Positions 7,844-17,631 of a DNA stretch of 64,000 bases are shown one piece after another (position 1 is the stretch's first letter; the number at the start of each line of letters is the position of its first letter). The notes beneath the pieces were generated by a model. That model was not told the origin of the DNA and did no database searches. It saw nothing but the letters and a program-made list of their open reading frames with translations. This stretch comes from Nocardioides pantholopis (GTDB lineage: Bacteria > Actinomycetota > Actinomycetes > Propionibacteriales > Nocardioidaceae): the NCBI RefSeq assembly GCF_003710085.1, contig NZ_CP033324.1, positions 3,783,501 through 3,847,500 of the forward strand. Direction: 5' to 3'. Made by a program: the position numbers and the translations under genes.

Positions 7844-10774
7844 CTACTCCACCAGCCCGCGCCGGCGGCCGATCGCCGCCGCCTCGGTGCGCCCGGCGGC
7901 GCCGAGCTTGCCGAGGATGTTCGAGACGTGCACCGAGACGGTCTTGGCGCTGATGAACAGCTGCCGGGCGATCTCGCCGTTGGAGCGTCCCTGGGCGACC
8001 AGCGTGAGGATCTCGGTCTCCCGGGCGGTGAGCGAGTCGGGCCGGGACTCGGCGCGGACCGGTGTGCTGCCGAGGGCGCGCAGCCGCTCCAGCAGCGGGG
8101 CGGCACCGAGCCGCCGGGCGCTGGCTCGGGCCAGGTCGGACTGCTCCCGAGAGCCGGTGAGGTCGCCACCGGCACGGAGGATGGCGGCCAGGACGGCGCG
8201 GACCTGGGCGGTCTCGTAGACGTGCCCGAACTCCTCGGCGGCGGCCAGCGCGGCGCGCCAGGCGGCGAGGAGCTCGTCCTGGGCCGGCGCGGTGCCGGCC
8301 AGCCAGCGCATCCGCAGCACCTCGGCCTCCAGGCGCCGCATCCAGGCCCGGCCCTCCGGCCCCCAGTGCCCGGACGGGTCGGCGTAGCGCTGCAGCACCG
8401 TCCGGCCGTCCTCGTGCAGGCGCTCGGCCCGGGCGAGGTGCCGCTCCCGCTCGGCGGCGCTCATCCGCGGCACCAGGTCGGCGAGCGCGCCGGCCGCGAG
8501 CGCAGCGAGCCGGACCCGGGCGCTGAACCACTCCTGCCAGATCCGCCCCAGGACCGTGACCGCGTCGTCGTAGACCGCCAGCACGCCGTCGGCGTCCTCG
8601 GCGCGGGCGGCCGCGACGATCTGCACGGCGGCGGCGTGGATGACGACCGCGCCCTCCCGCTCCCAGAACCGGCGCAGCGCCCGGGCCGGTGCTGCGACGT
8701 CCTCGCCCCGGGCCTGGAGGACCATCAGCCGCAGCGAGTCGAGCATCGCCGCGGGGATCGGCGGCGGGTGCGGGTCTGCGGTCGAGGCGAGCGTCAGCAC
8801 GGCGTCCCAGTCGCCGCGGACCAGCTGCACCCAGGCCAGCTGCCAGCGGGACTCGAAGCCGTACGGCGCCCACGGCAGGCCGGCGCTCTCGGCCCGGGCG
8901 ATGGCGGCACGGAACCAGCGCTCCGCCTCGTCGAAGTCCGCCCAGTCCTCGTAGGAGCGCCCCAGCAGGAACCGTCCGCGCAGCTCCGCGGCGACCGCGC
9001 CGGTCTGCTCGGCGTGGGCGACCGCGTCGCGCAGCGCCGAGCGCAGCCCGTCGACCGGCCCGGACTTCTTCAGCCCGCTGAGGGTGGTGATCACGTCCGA
9101 GACGTGCTCGGCGAGGTCGAGGCGCTCGGCCAGCGCGAGCGCGTCCATGCCGACCGACTCCGCCTCGTCGTAGCGCCCGACCGCCGCCAGGATCCGGGCG
9201 TGGGTCGCGAGGGTGCGGGCCCGCAGCGCGCTCTCGCCCGCCGGGGCCAGGGTCACCGCCTGCGCCGATACCGCGGAGGGGTCCACGTCGGTCTCGGTGA
9301 TGTAGAGCGCGTTGGCCTGGGCGGCCAGCATCCGGGAGCGCTCGGCGTCGGTCGCGTCCGGCATCCGCTCCAGCTGCTCGCGGATCACCGCGGCCGCCCG
9401 CTCGGGGTCCCCGCTCGCGGTCAGGGCCTCCGCTGCCTGCACCACGAGCTTGGAGACGTCGAGCTCGGAGTCGATGCGGCGCCGGGGGTCCGCGACCAGC
9501 TCCAGCGCCTGCTGGAAGTGGTACGCCGCCTCGTCCGGGCCGCCGACCTCGAGCGCCTCCCGGCCGGCGCGCACGCTCGCCGACAGCGCGGTGTCGAGGT
9601 CCAGGGCCAGCCGGGCGTGCCGGGCCAGCTCGGCGGCGGTGCCCCGGGCGACGCCGTCGCGCAGCGCGGCCGTGAAGAGCGTGTGCAGCCGGACCCGCTC
9701 CCCGGGCAGCAGGTCGTCGTACACCGCCTCGCCGAGCAGCGCGTGGCGGAAGGCGTAGCCGCCGCGGTCCGCGACCAGGACGTTGCTCTCCACCGCGGCC
9801 CGCAGGCCCTCCTCGAGGGCGCCGGCGTCCAGCCCGCTGGTGGCCGTGAGCATGTCGTGGCGGACCCGGCGGCCGCTGACGCTCGCGGTGCGGACCACCT
9901 GGCGCGCGGTGTCGTCGAGCCGGTCCAGCCGGACCAGGAGCACGTCCGCGAGGTCGGCCGGGACCCAGCGCTCGGGGCCCGAGGCGGCACTGGTGAGCTC
10001 CTCGACGAAGAACGCGTTGCCCTCGGCGCGCGGCACGATCCGCTCGGCGAGCTCGGCGATCTCGGCCGCGGAGGTGCCGTCCGCGGCGAGCTCGGCGACC
10101 AGGGCCCGCACGGCGTCGTCCGGCAGCGGAGCCAGGGCCAGCCGGTCCACGCCCCGCAGCCGGGACCACTCGGCGACCTTGGCACGCAGCGGGTGCCGGC
10201 GGTGCAGGTCGTCGGAGCGGTAGGTCGCGACCACTGCCACCGGGCCGAAGAACGACCGGGAGAACAGGAAGCTGAGCAGGTCGCGGGTGGAGGGGTCGGC
10301 CCAGTGGGTGTCCTCGATGACGAGCAGGAGCGGCGCGTGCTCGGCGGCCTGCTCCAGCAGGTCGTGGACGGCCTGGAGCAGGTCGCCGCGGTCGATCGCG
10401 GCGCCCTCGCGGTCCTGGGAGCCGAGCACCCGGCGACCCGGCTGCAGCCGGGCCAGCGCCGGCTGGGCGGCGGCGACCTTCTCGACGACCTGCGGCAGCG
10501 CGGTCGCCAGCCGGCTGAGCACCTCGGAGAACGGGAGGTAGGGCAGCGCGCTGTCGCCGAAGTCCAGGCAGTGCCCGGCGTGCACCTGCCAACCCTCGGC
10601 GACGGCGCGGTCGCGCAGCTCGGTCAGCAGCCGGGTCTTGCCCACGCCGGCGTCGCCGGAGAGCAGGACGGCGCCGCCCGGGGTGGTCGACCCGACCCCG
10701 ATCAGGCCGGCGAGCGCGGCCAGCTCCGTGTCCCGGCCGACGAGGGTCCCGCTGGTGTACGCCACGGGCTCCAT
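7844..10774 (-). CDS. LuxR family ATP-binding regulator (LAL type)
   Basis: Large regulator of 976 residues. An AAA/STAND ATPase occupies the N-terminus (VGRDTEL at 12-18, Walker A GDAGVGKT at 40-47, Walker B-like LLLVIEDTHWAD near 170), followed by a long helical TPR-like region and a C-terminal LuxR helix-turn-helix (LTARETEILTLVAQGRSN, then ISAKTVSVHVSNILGKL). Proteins of this type activate operons in response to an unknown ligand, often for secondary metabolism or sugar use. It is upstream, on the same strand and 75 bp from the repeat-peptide/JmjC unit, so it probably controls that cassette. Confidence 0.93.
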   Translation of the reverse strand: MEPVAYTSGTLVGRDTELAALAGLIGVGSTTPGGAVLLSGDAGVGKTRLLTELRDRAVAEGWQVHAGHCLDFGDSALPYLPFSEVLSRLATALPQVVEKVAAAQPALARLQPGRRVLGSQDREGAAIDRGDLLQAVHDLLEQAAEHAPLLLVIEDTHWADPSTRDLLSFLFSRSFFGPVAVVATYRSDDLHRRHPLRAKVAEWSRLRGVDRLALAPLPDDAVRALVAELAADGTSAAEIAELAERIVPRAEGNAFFVEELTSAASGPERWVPADLADVLLVRLDRLDDTARQVVRTASVSGRRVRHDMLTATSGLDAGALEEGLRAAVESNVLVADRGGYAFRHALLGEAVYDDLLPGERVRLHTLFTAALRDGVARGTAAELARHARLALDLDTALSASVRAGREALEVGGPDEAAYHFQQALELVADPRRRIDSELDVSKLVVQAAEALTASGDPERAAAVIREQLERMPDATDAERSRMLAAQANALYITETDVDPSAVSAQAVTLAPAGESALRARTLATHARILAAVGRYDEAESVGMDALALAERLDLAEHVSDVITTLSGLKKSGPVDGLRSALRDAVAHAEQTGAVAAELRGRFLLGRSYEDWADFDEAERWFRAAIARAESAGLPWAPYGFESRWQLAWVQLVRGDWDAVLTLASTADPHPPPIPAAMLDSLRLMVLQARGEDVAAPARALRRFWEREGAVVIHAAAVQIVAAARAEDADGVLAVYDDAVTVLGRIWQEWFSARVRLAALAAGALADLVPRMSAAERERHLARAERLHEDGRTVLQRYADPSGHWGPEGRAWMRRLEAEVLRMRWLAGTAPAQDELLAAWRAALAAAEEFGHVYETAQVRAVLAAILRAGGDLTGSREQSDLARASARRLGAAPLLERLRALGSTPVRAESRPDSLTARETEILTLVAQGRSNGEIARQLFISAKTVSVHVSNILGKLGAAGRTEAAAIGRRRGLVE

Positions 10775-10808
10775 GATGACGGCTGGCGGCGTTCGGTGCT
10801 CGCCGGTT

Positions 10809-10867
10809 ACCAGCGGGGTCTCGACACGCCCTCGCCCGGGGGCTCGGGCGGCTCGACCAGCGGTGTC
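10809..10867. repeat. REP-like intergenic element
   Basis: The 110-bp gap upstream of the LuxR gene holds a 12-bp direct repeat ACCAGCGGKGTC (10809-10820 and 10856-10867) flanking a GC-rich core built around CGCCCTCGCCCGGGGGCTCGGGCGG that can fold back on itself. The elements TCTCGACACGCC and GCTCGACCAGC resemble the short palindromic intergenic repeats that are widespread in Nocardioides and other actinomycetes. Confidence 0.45.
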
Positions 10868-10884
10868 GGGAGGCGGCAGGGGGC

Positions 10885-11031
10885 TCAGCGGGTGCCCTGG
10901 TTGGTCCGGGCCACGCGGCGGGCCCGCGGGGACCGGGGGAAGCCGCGGCGGGTGCTCGGCACGCCGTTGCGGATCCGGGTGCTGCGGTACTCCATCTCGC
11001 TCTTGGCGACGATGCTGCTGTCGGTGAACAT
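10885..11031 (-). CDS. Small basic peptide, 48 residues, unknown
   Basis: ATG at 11031 preceded by GAGGAG with a six-base gap, a strong ribosome site. The product begins MFTDSSIVAKSEMEYRSTRI and is very basic in its second half (repeated Arg, ending RTNQGTR). No membrane segment, cysteine or known domain. It lies 74 bases downstream of hutI on the same strand and 110 bases upstream of the LuxR regulator. I do not recognise the family; the good ribosome site and the acidic-to-basic polarity argue against a chance frame. Confidence 0.6.
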   Translation of the reverse strand: MFTDSSIVAKSEMEYRSTRIRNGVPSTRRGFPRSPRARRVARTNQGTR

Positions 11032-11105
11032 CTCGGGCTCCTCAGTTCTGCTGGTGGACGACCAGAGTCCGTCTCTGAGGTAGGCCGGGGCATCGGGCAG
11101 CAGCC

Positions 11106-12314
11106 CTATTCGCGGGCGCCTCCCGGCGGTCCTCCGGCGGCGGGCGCCGTCTGAGGCACCGGGCGCCCGGCCGTCCAGGTGGCGTGGGTGAGCGGCACCC
11201 CGGGCCGGTAGGCCAGGTGCAGGTGGCTGGGCGCCTCCAGGACCTGGAGGTCGGCCCGGCTGCCGGGCGCCAGCACCCCCACGTCGTCGCGGGCCAGCGC
11301 GGCGGCGCCGACGGCGGTCGCGGCGTGCACGGCCTCGCCCGGGGTCATCCCCATCTCCCGCACGGCCAGCGCGATGCACAGCGGCAGGCTGGTCGTGTAC
11401 GACGAGCCGGGGTTGCAGTCGCTGGCGAGCGCGACCCGGACCCCGGCGTCGAGGAGCCGGCGGGCGTCCGGCCACGGCTGGCGGGTGGAGAACTCCACCC
11501 CGGGCAGCAGCGTCGCGATCGTCCCGGCGTCGCGGAGCGCGGCGACGTCGGCGTCGGTGAGGTGCGTGCAGTGGTCGACGGCGACCAGGCCGAGCTCGGC
11601 GGCCAGCCGGACGCCGGGGCCCGGCCCGAGCTGGTTGGCGTGCAGCCGGCCGCGCAGCCCGGCCGCCGCGCCCGCGGCCAGCACCGCGCGGGCCTGGTCG
11701 GCGTCGAAGGCGCCCTCCTCGCAGAACGCGTCGATCCAGCGGGCGTGCGGTGCCGCGGCCCGCAGCATCGGGCCGGTCAGGAGCGCGACGTACTCCTCGG
11801 GGGTGCTGCCCTCCGGTACGACGTGCGCGCCGAGGAAGGTGGTCTCGGTCGTGAACTGGGCGGCGACGGCGAGGCTGCGCGCCTCGTCGTGGACGGTGAG
11901 CCCGTAGCCGCTCTTGATCTCGACGGTGGTGGTGCCCTGGGCGCGCATCTCGGCGACCAGCCGCGCGACCTGGGCGGTGAGCTGCTCGTCGGTGGCGGCC
12001 CGGGTGGCCGCGACCGTGGCCCGGATCCCGCCGGCGGTGTAGGGCTCCCCGGCCATCCGGGCCGCGAACTCAGCCGCCCGGTCGCCGGCGAAGACCAGGT
12101 GGCTGTGGCTGTCGACGAAGCCGGGCAGCACGGCCCGGCCGGCCACGTCGTACGCCGCGTCGGCGGCGGGCGCGCCGGCGGCCGGCCCCACCCAGGCGAC
12201 CCGCCCGCCCTCGACCACGAGCGCCGCGTCGGGGACCGTGCCGAGGGGCCCGGGCCCGCGCTCGGGGTCGTTGGTGACGAGCTCGGCGATGCCGGTCACC
12301 AGCGTGCTGGTCAC
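11106..12314 (-). CDS. hutI: Imidazolonepropionase
   Basis: Amidohydrolase of 402 residues that hydrolyses 4-imidazolone-5-propanoate to N-formimino-L-glutamate, the third step of histidine breakdown. Metal-binding motif [16 protein letters not shown] follows the N-terminal beta-sandwich, with [28 protein letters not shown] and [10 protein letters not shown] further on, all typical of HutI. The GTG at 12314 overlaps the hutF stop as GTGA, so the two are co-translated. A longer in-frame start is only an extension into hutF. No hutG is adjacent. Confidence 0.95.
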   Translation of the reverse strand: MTSTLVTGIAELVTNDPERGPGPLGTVPDAALVVEGGRVAWVGPAAGAPAADAAYDVAGRAVLPGFVDSHSHLVFAGDRAAEFAARMAGEPYTAGGIRATVAATRAATDEQLTAQVARLVAEMRAQGTTTVEIKSGYGLTVHDEARSLAVAAQFTTETTFLGAHVVPEGSTPEEYVALLTGPMLRAAAPHARWIDAFCEEGAFDADQARAVLAAGAAAGLRGRLHANQLGPGPGVRLAAELGLVAVDHCTHLTDADVAALRDAGTIATLLPGVEFSTRQPWPDARRLLDAGVRVALASDCNPGSSYTTSLPLCIALAVREMGMTPGEAVHAATAVGAAALARDDVGVLAPGSRADLQVLEAPSHLHLAYRPGVPLTHATWTAGRPVPQTAPAAGGPPGGARE

Positions 12315-13687
12315 CGGACCCTCCGCAGCACGGCGGCGACCGCCGCAGCGAGCTCGCGACCGATCTCGGCCTGCTCCCCCGGCCCGGCCACCACCCGGCC
12401 GTCGGCGACCACCGAGGTGACGTCGGCGGCGCCGGCCGCGTAGACGGCCGTGTGCTCGTCGGCGCCGGTGCCGGCGGTGCGCACGCTCGCGGTGTCCAGC
12501 GTGACCAGGTCGGCGCGGGCCCCCACGGCGATCCGGCCGGCGTCGGGGAAGCCGAGGCTGTCGTGGCGGGCGCCCGCCGCCAGCAGGTCGGCGGCCGGCC
12601 AGTGGCCACGGGTGCGGGTGACCAGCCGCTCGTCGAGCTCGAGGGCCCGCATCTCCTCGAACGGGTCGATGACCGCGTGGCTGTCGCTGCCGAGGCTGGG
12701 CCGCGCGCCGGCCGCCCGGAGCGCCCGGGCCGGCCCGACCCCGTCGGCGAGGTCGCGCTCGGTCGTGGGGCACAGGCACACGGTGGTGCGGGTGCCGCCC
12801 AGCAGCGCGACGTCGGTCGGGGTCAGGTGGGTGGCGTGCACAGCGGTGGTGTCCGGGCCCAGCACCCCGGCGTCGGCCAGCACCTGGGTCGGGGTGGCGC
12901 CGTAGGCAGCCCGGCAGGCGTCGTTCTCGGCCGGCTGCTCGGAGAGATGGAGGTGCAGCGGGCGCCCGCTGGCCGCGTCGACGACGGTCTCCAGCTGCTC
13001 GCGCGGCACCGCCCGGACCGAGTGGATCGCCGACCCCACCCGGACGTGCTCGGGCTCGGCGAGGGCGGCGACGCGCGCTGCCCAGCGCTCGGCGTCGCCG
13101 TCGTCGTAGCGGACCTGGGCGCCCGCGACCGGCGCCCCGAATCCGCCGGACACGTAGCAGGTGTCGAGCAGCGCGATCCGGATCCCGGCCTCGTCCGCCG
13201 CCTCGATCAGTGCCAGCCCCATCACGTTCGGCTCGTCGTACGGCGTCCCGTCGGGCTGGTGGTGCAGGTAGTGGAACTCCCCCACGGTCGTGTAGCCGGC
13301 CGCCGCCATCTCCCGGTACGTCGCCCGGGCCAGCGCCAGCCAGGTGTCCGGGTCCAGCGCCGCCGCCACGGCGTACATCTGCTCCCGCCAGGTCCAGAAC
13401 GTCCCCCGCCCACGCTCGGTGCGTCCCCGCAGGGCCCGGTGGAACGCGTGGCTGTGGCCGTTCGCGAACCCGGGGAGGGTGAGGCCGGCCAGGCGGGTGG
13501 GTCTGGGCCTGGGATCCCCGGTGAACCGGGGATCCTCGGGGTTCTCGGGCATGGCAGACCCCGAGAACCCCGAGGACTGCCCGAGAAGTACGGCGGTGAA
13601 GCGGCCGTCCTCGATCTCCACCAGCACCTCGTCGTGGACGGCGCCGTCCACCCAGGCCCGCTCCAGGAGGTACGCCGACCCGCTCAC
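12311..13687 (-). CDS. hutF: Formimidoylglutamate deiminase
   Basis: Amidohydrolase-family enzyme of 458 residues that converts N-formimidoyl-L-glutamate to N-formyl-L-glutamate and ammonia. Motifs are [18 protein letters not shown] (metal HxH), [15 protein letters not shown] and [16 protein letters not shown]. Residues about 36-60 ([20 protein letters not shown]) are an in-frame insertion in the N-terminal beta-sandwich and correspond to two palindromes in the DNA (13512-13576). The insertion lies outside the visible active-site motifs, so activity may be kept. First gene of the hutF-hutI unit; divergent from a nitroreductase gene. Confidence 0.93.
   Translation of the reverse strand: MSGSAYLLERAWVDGAVHDEVLVEIEDGRFTAVLLGQSSGFSGSAMPENPEDPRFTGDPRPRPTRLAGLTLPGFANGHSHAFHRALRGRTERGRGTFWTWREQMYAVAAALDPDTWLALARATYREMAAAGYTTVGEFHYLHHQPDGTPYDEPNVMGLALIEAADEAGIRIALLDTCYVSGGFGAPVAGAQVRYDDGDAERWAARVAALAEPEHVRVGSAIHSVRAVPREQLETVVDAASGRPLHLHLSEQPAENDACRAAYGATPTQVLADAGVLGPDTTAVHATHLTPTDVALLGGTRTTVCLCPTTERDLADGVGPARALRAAGARPSLGSDSHAVIDPFEEMRALELDERLVTRTRGHWPAADLLAAGARHDSLGFPDAGRIAVGARADLVTLDTASVRTAGTGADEHTAVYAAGAADVTSVVADGRVVAGPGEQAEIGRELAAAVAAVLRRVR
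13512..13576. repeat. Two adjacent hairpins inserted in hutF
   Basis: Hairpin one: perfect 11-bp arms 13512-13522 and 13525-13535 with a two-base centre, containing GGATCC at both ends. Hairpin two: 17-bp perfect arms 13533-13549 and 13560-13576 with a ten-base loop. The two share three bases and are mutually exclusive at that edge. The element keeps the hutF frame and encodes about 22 residues. Confidence 0.9.
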
Positions 13688-13734
13688 CGGACCGGCACCT
13701 CCAGCGCATCGGCCCGCCCCGGATACTGGCGGGC

Positions 13735-14349
13735 ATGGAGTTCACCGACGTCGTACGCCGGCGCCGCATGGTCCGCCGCTACGAGCCGACCCCGGTGGAC
13801 CCGGCGGTCGTCGACCGGGCCCTGGCCAACGCGGTCCGCGCACCCAGCGCCGGGTTCTCCCAGGGCTGGGCGTTCGTGGTCCTGGACACCCCCGCGGACG
13901 TGGCCCGCTTCTGGCGCGCCACGACCGGCTCGGGCGCCCCCACCAACCGGTGGCTGGAGGGGATGATGACAGCGCCGGTGCTGATCGTGCCGTGCAGCAG
14001 CCGCTCGGCGTACGTCGAGCGCTACGCCGAGCCGGACAAGGGCTGGACCGACCGGGACGAGGCCCGCTGGTCGATGCCGTTCTGGCACATGGACGCCGCG
14101 ATGGCCAGCCTGCTGGTGCTGCTGACAGCTGTCGACGAGGGCCTGGGCGGCTGCTTCTTCGGCGTACCCCCGGAGGCGGACGCCGCGGTGCGCGCGGAGC
14201 TGGGCATCCCGGCCGACCACGACCCGGTCGGCGTCATCTCGCTCGGCCACCCGGCCGCGGAGCCCGGCAGCGCCGGCTCCCCCGCCCGTCGGCGGCGCCG
14301 GCCGCTGGACGAGGTCGTGCACCGGGGCGGCTGGCGGGTCGGCGGCTGA
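13735..14349 (+). CDS. Nitroreductase family protein
   Basis: FMN-dependent nitroreductase-like oxidoreductase, 204 residues, a typical length. The N-terminal motif [15 protein letters not shown] and the FMN-contacting segment [14 protein letters not shown] are present, with [11 protein letters not shown] in the C-terminal half. The sequence GATACT lies seven bases before the ATG and no clear Shine-Dalgarno is seen, so a leaderless start is possible. Divergent from hutF with a 47-bp gap. Physiological substrate unknown. Confidence 0.88.
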   Translation: MEFTDVVRRRRMVRRYEPTPVDPAVVDRALANAVRAPSAGFSQGWAFVVLDTPADVARFWRATTGSGAPTNRWLEGMMTAPVLIVPCSSRSAYVERYAEPDKGWTDRDEARWSMPFWHMDAAMASLLVLLTAVDEGLGGCFFGVPPEADAAVRAELGIPADHDPVGVISLGHPAAEPGSAGSPARRRRRPLDEVVHRGGWRVGG

Positions 14350-14365
14350 GGCGGGCACGCCCGCC
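14350..14365 (+). terminator. Hairpin directly after the nitroreductase stop
   Basis: GGCGGGC (14350-14356) pairs with GCCCGCC (14359-14365) and begins at the base after the TGA. Short and without a T-run; a plausible terminator. Confidence 0.45.
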
Positions 14366-14508
14366 AGTCCACAGTCCCGGCGCGTCCGGGTCAACGGTCG
14401 TTCGTGGCCCACTGGTCGCAGCCGCGTCGTTTGCGGCCCGGCCGCATCGGATACGGCGCGGAGGAACCTGCCCGACCATCGGGCGGGCGCGACCAAAGGA
14501 AAACTGTC

Positions 14509-14766
14509 ATGGGTTACGGACTCGGTGTCTTCCTGCTGGCGATCGGACTGATCCTCGGGTTCGCCGTCACTGACTCGATCAGCAACGTCGACCTCACCAT
14601 GGTCGGTTGGATCCTCGCCGGCGCCGGCCTGCTGGTCATCCTGCTGACCGCCATCCAGATGAACGCGCGCCGCAGCGCGACCTCGGTCTCCCGCACCACC
14701 CACGCCGACGGTCGCCAGACCGTCAACGAGCAGCGCAACGACCTGGACCCGCCGGCCGCGGTCTGA
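14509..14766 (+). CDS. DUF6458 family small membrane protein
   Basis: Eighty-five residues with two hydrophobic helices (about 3-24 and 32-50) and a polar tail (NARRSATSVSRTTHADGRQT). The start GYGLGVFLLAIGLILGFAV and the SNVDLTMVGWIL segment match my recollection of the DUF6458 family of actinobacteria. ATG preceded by AAGGA. Function unknown; probably sits in the cytoplasmic membrane. Confidence 0.8.
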   Translation: MGYGLGVFLLAIGLILGFAVTDSISNVDLTMVGWILAGAGLLVILLTAIQMNARRSATSVSRTTHADGRQTVNEQRNDLDPPAAV

Positions 14767-14803
14767 CCCCGCCCCGGCGGCCGGCCCCGGCTAGCCTGCC
14801 GCC

Positions 14804-16141
14804 GTGACCGGCACCTGGGAGGCGCACCCGCACGCGCGCGCCGTGGAGACGCTGCAGGCCCTCGTCCGGATCCCCACGGTCAGCCATCCCGACCAGCTCG
14901 ACCCGCAGGCGTTCGAGGACCTGCTGGTCGAGCTGGAGCGGCGCTTCCCGCTGATCCACCAGCGCCTCGAGGTCACCCGGGTGCACACCCACGGCCTGCT
15001 GGTGCACTGGCCCGGCGCCTCCGCCGCGCGGCCGGTGGTCCTGATGGCGCACCTCGACGTCGTCCCCGTCGAGGACGGCTGGACCCATCCGCCGTTCTCC
15101 GGCGACCTGGTCGACGGCAGCGTCTGGGGCCGCGGCACTCTCGACGACAAGGGCTGCGTGGTCGGCATCTGCGAGGCCGTCGAGGCCCTCCTGGAACGCG
15201 ACTTCGTCCCGGCGCAGGACGTCTGGATCAGCCTCGGCTGCGACGAGGAGGTCTTCGGCCAGGGCGCCCCGCTCGCCGTCGCGGAGCTGGTACGCCGCGG
15301 CGTACGCCCCTGGCTGGTGGTCGACGAGGGCGGCGCCGTCGCCAGCGAGGCGTTCCCCGGCATCGGCGCGCCGATCGGCGTCGTCGGCGTCACCGAGAAG
15401 GGCGTCACCTCCCTGGAGCTGAGCGTCGAGGGCAGCGGCGGCCACGCCTCCACCCCGACCCGCAACGGCCCGACGGCCCGGCTGGCCCGGGCGATCACCC
15501 GGCTGGACCGGGCGCCGCTGCCGGCGCGGGTGCCCGAGCCGACCGTCGAGCTGTTCCGGCGCCTCGCCCCGCACGCCCCCGCCCCGCTGCGCCCCGTGCT
15601 GGCGAACGCCGGCCGGCTGCGGCCGCTGCTGACCCGGGTGCTGCTGGCGGCCGGGCCCGAGACCGCGGCGATGGCCCGGACCACAGTCGCGGTGACCACG
15701 CTCTCCGGCAGCCCCGCGATCAACGTGATCGCGGCGAACGCGAAGGCCGGCGTCAACATCCGGGTCATGGTCGGGGACACCGTCGCCGGCGTCGTGGAGC
15801 ACGTGCGCTGCACCATCGGCGACGACCAGGTCCGGCTCGAGGTCGTCGAGGCCCACGAGCCGAGCCCGCTCTCCCCGGTCGACGACGACGCCTTCCGGCT
15901 GCTGGAGTCGACGATCCGCGAGGTGTTCCCCGACGCGGTGCCCGCGCCGTACGTCATGATGGCCGCCACGGACGCCCGGCACTTCACCACGATCTGCGAG
16001 CGCGTCTACCGCTTCGCGCCGTTCCGGATGACGCTGGCCCAGCGCCAGTCCATCCACGCCGCAGACGAGCATCTCGGGATCGAGGCCCTCCTCGACGGCG
16101 TCGACTGGTACCGGCGCCTGATCGAGAGGCTCCCCGCGTGA
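14804..16141 (+). CDS. M20 family metallopeptidase/amidohydrolase
   Basis: Two-zinc exopeptidase-like hydrolase of 445 residues. The metal-site motifs are VLMAHLDVVPVEDGW (His and Asp), WGRGTLDDKG (bridging Asp) and SLGCDEEVFG (catalytic/ligand Glu), with a dimerisation domain in the middle (GGHASTPTRNGPTARLARAI). Closest to the M20/M25/M40 carboxypeptidase-type group. GTG start with TAGCCT six bases upstream and no ribosome site, so probably leaderless. The next gene, an MFS transporter, overlaps by GTGA, suggesting hydrolysis and transport of a peptide or N-acyl amino acid; this is inference. Confidence 0.9.
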   Translation: MTGTWEAHPHARAVETLQALVRIPTVSHPDQLDPQAFEDLLVELERRFPLIHQRLEVTRVHTHGLLVHWPGASAARPVVLMAHLDVVPVEDGWTHPPFSGDLVDGSVWGRGTLDDKGCVVGICEAVEALLERDFVPAQDVWISLGCDEEVFGQGAPLAVAELVRRGVRPWLVVDEGGAVASEAFPGIGAPIGVVGVTEKGVTSLELSVEGSGGHASTPTRNGPTARLARAITRLDRAPLPARVPEPTVELFRRLAPHAPAPLRPVLANAGRLRPLLTRVLLAAGPETAAMARTTVAVTTLSGSPAINVIAANAKAGVNIRVMVGDTVAGVVEHVRCTIGDDQVRLEVVEAHEPSPLSPVDDDAFRLLESTIREVFPDAVPAPYVMMAATDARHFTTICERVYRFAPFRMTLAQRQSIHAADEHLGIEALLDGVDWYRRLIERLPA

Positions 16142-17619
16142 GCGCACCCGCCCCCGCCCCGACCGGCAGCGGCAGCGGCAGCGGCATCCGGCCGGTGCAC
16201 GGCCTGGCCGCCGTCGTCGGGTTCCTGGTCTGCGTCGAGATCGCCAGCGGCGTCCTCCAGGGCTACTACACCCCGATCTACCCCGACATCGCCGCTCACC
16301 TGTCGATCCCCGAGGGCGACGTCAACTGGTTCGAGGCGGCGCAGCTGATCGTGTCCGCGCTGTGCGTGCCGCTGCTGGCCCGGCTCGGCGACCTGGTCGG
16401 CCACAAGAAGGTGCTGCTGCTCTCGACCGCCGTCACCGCGCTCGGCTCGTGGATGCTGGCGCTGGCGCCGGGCTTCACGACGTTCCTCATCGGGTGGGCG
16501 CTCCAGGGTGCGTACGTCGTGTGGCTGCCGCTGGAGATCGCGATCATCCACCGCCGCACCGCCGGCAGCGGCCGGCAGACAGTGCTCACCCGCCGCGCCG
16601 CCGGCGTGCTGGTCGGTGCGCTGGAGCTGGCGGTGATCGTCGCCGCGCTCACCTCCGGGGCGCTGGTCGAGGCGACCTCGATGACGGTCCTGCTGATGCT
16701 GCCCGCGATCGTCGTCACCGCCTGCCTGGCACTGATCTGGTGGGGCGTGGAGGACCTCCCGGGCGAGTCGTCCGGCGGCATCGACTGGACCGGCCTGGCG
16801 CTGGTCACCGCCGCCCTGGGCCTGGTGATGGCCGGCCTGGTCGTGGTCCGCCTGGACGGCCCCGGCAGCGTCGTCGCCTGGATGCTGGTGCTGCTCGGCC
16901 TGGCGACGCTGGTGCCGTTCGTGCGCTGGGAGAACAGCCTGGCCGAGCCGCTGGTCGACGTACGCCTGCTCGCCACCCGGGCCCAGTGGCCGGTGCAGCT
17001 GACCGCGTTCCTGTTCGGCATGTCCGTGCTGGGCGCGCAGATCCCGCTCTCCACGTTCGCGCAGACCGATCCCGCCGTGGCCGGCTACGGCCTGGGCGCC
17101 AGCGCGGGCTTCGTCTCCACGCTGATCGGCGTGTACGTCGTCTTCCTCGCGATCGGCGCCTTCACGCTGCCGCTGACCTCGCGGCTGCTCGGTGCCCGCG
17201 GGGCCCTGGTCGCGTCCTCGGTGCTGGTGGCGGTGGGCTACGGCCTGTGGCTGGTCTTCCACGACACGACCGGCCAGGCGCTGCTCAACATGGCAGTCGC
17301 CGGGCTCGGGTCCGGCGCCCTGGTGGCCGCCCTCCCTGCGACCGCCGCGGCCGCCGCGCCCGCGCACCGCACCGGCTTCGCCACCGGCATGACCAACGCG
17401 ACCAAGACCGTCGGCGGCGCCATCGCCTCGGCGATCTTCGCGATCGCCCTGACCGCCACCGGCTCCCTGGACGGCCCCGACGAGGGCCAGGCCCCGATGT
17501 CGGGCTACCTCACGGTCTGGGCCGTCTGCGCCGTCGCCGCCCTGCTCGCCGCCCTCGCCCTGCTGATGATGCCGCGCGAGGCCGCCCCCGACCTGACCGA
17601 GGAGCCCGCGCTCCGCTGA
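16138..17619 (+). CDS. MFS transporter, probable 14-helix type
   Basis: Major facilitator of 493 residues with about 14 hydrophobic segments, as in drug/proton antiporters of the EmrB/QacA group. The loop 2-3 motif appears as LARLGDLVGHKKVLLL. A Gly/Ser run near residues 7-14 precedes the first helix. GTG start overlapping the peptidase stop (GTGA), so the two genes form a translationally coupled pair. Substrate unknown. Confidence 0.9.
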   Translation: MSAPAPAPTGSGSGSGIRPVHGLAAVVGFLVCVEIASGVLQGYYTPIYPDIAAHLSIPEGDVNWFEAAQLIVSALCVPLLARLGDLVGHKKVLLLSTAVTALGSWMLALAPGFTTFLIGWALQGAYVVWLPLEIAIIHRRTAGSGRQTVLTRRAAGVLVGALELAVIVAALTSGALVEATSMTVLLMLPAIVVTACLALIWWGVEDLPGESSGGIDWTGLALVTAALGLVMAGLVVVRLDGPGSVVAWMLVLLGLATLVPFVRWENSLAEPLVDVRLLATRAQWPVQLTAFLFGMSVLGAQIPLSTFAQTDPAVAGYGLGASAGFVSTLIGVYVVFLAIGAFTLPLTSRLLGARGALVASSVLVAVGYGLWLVFHDTTGQALLNMAVAGLGSGALVAALPATAAAAAPAHRTGFATGMTNATKTVGGAIASAIFAIALTATGSLDGPDEGQAPMSGYLTVWAVCAVAALLAALALLMMPREAAPDLTEEPALR

Positions 17620-17631
17620 CCGGGCCGCAGC

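Noticed and set aside
10885..11475. 196-residue minus-strand frame including the 48-residue peptide
   Set aside because: The upstream part overlaps hutI antisense-frame sequence of shadow type; the ribosome site points to the internal ATG at 11031.
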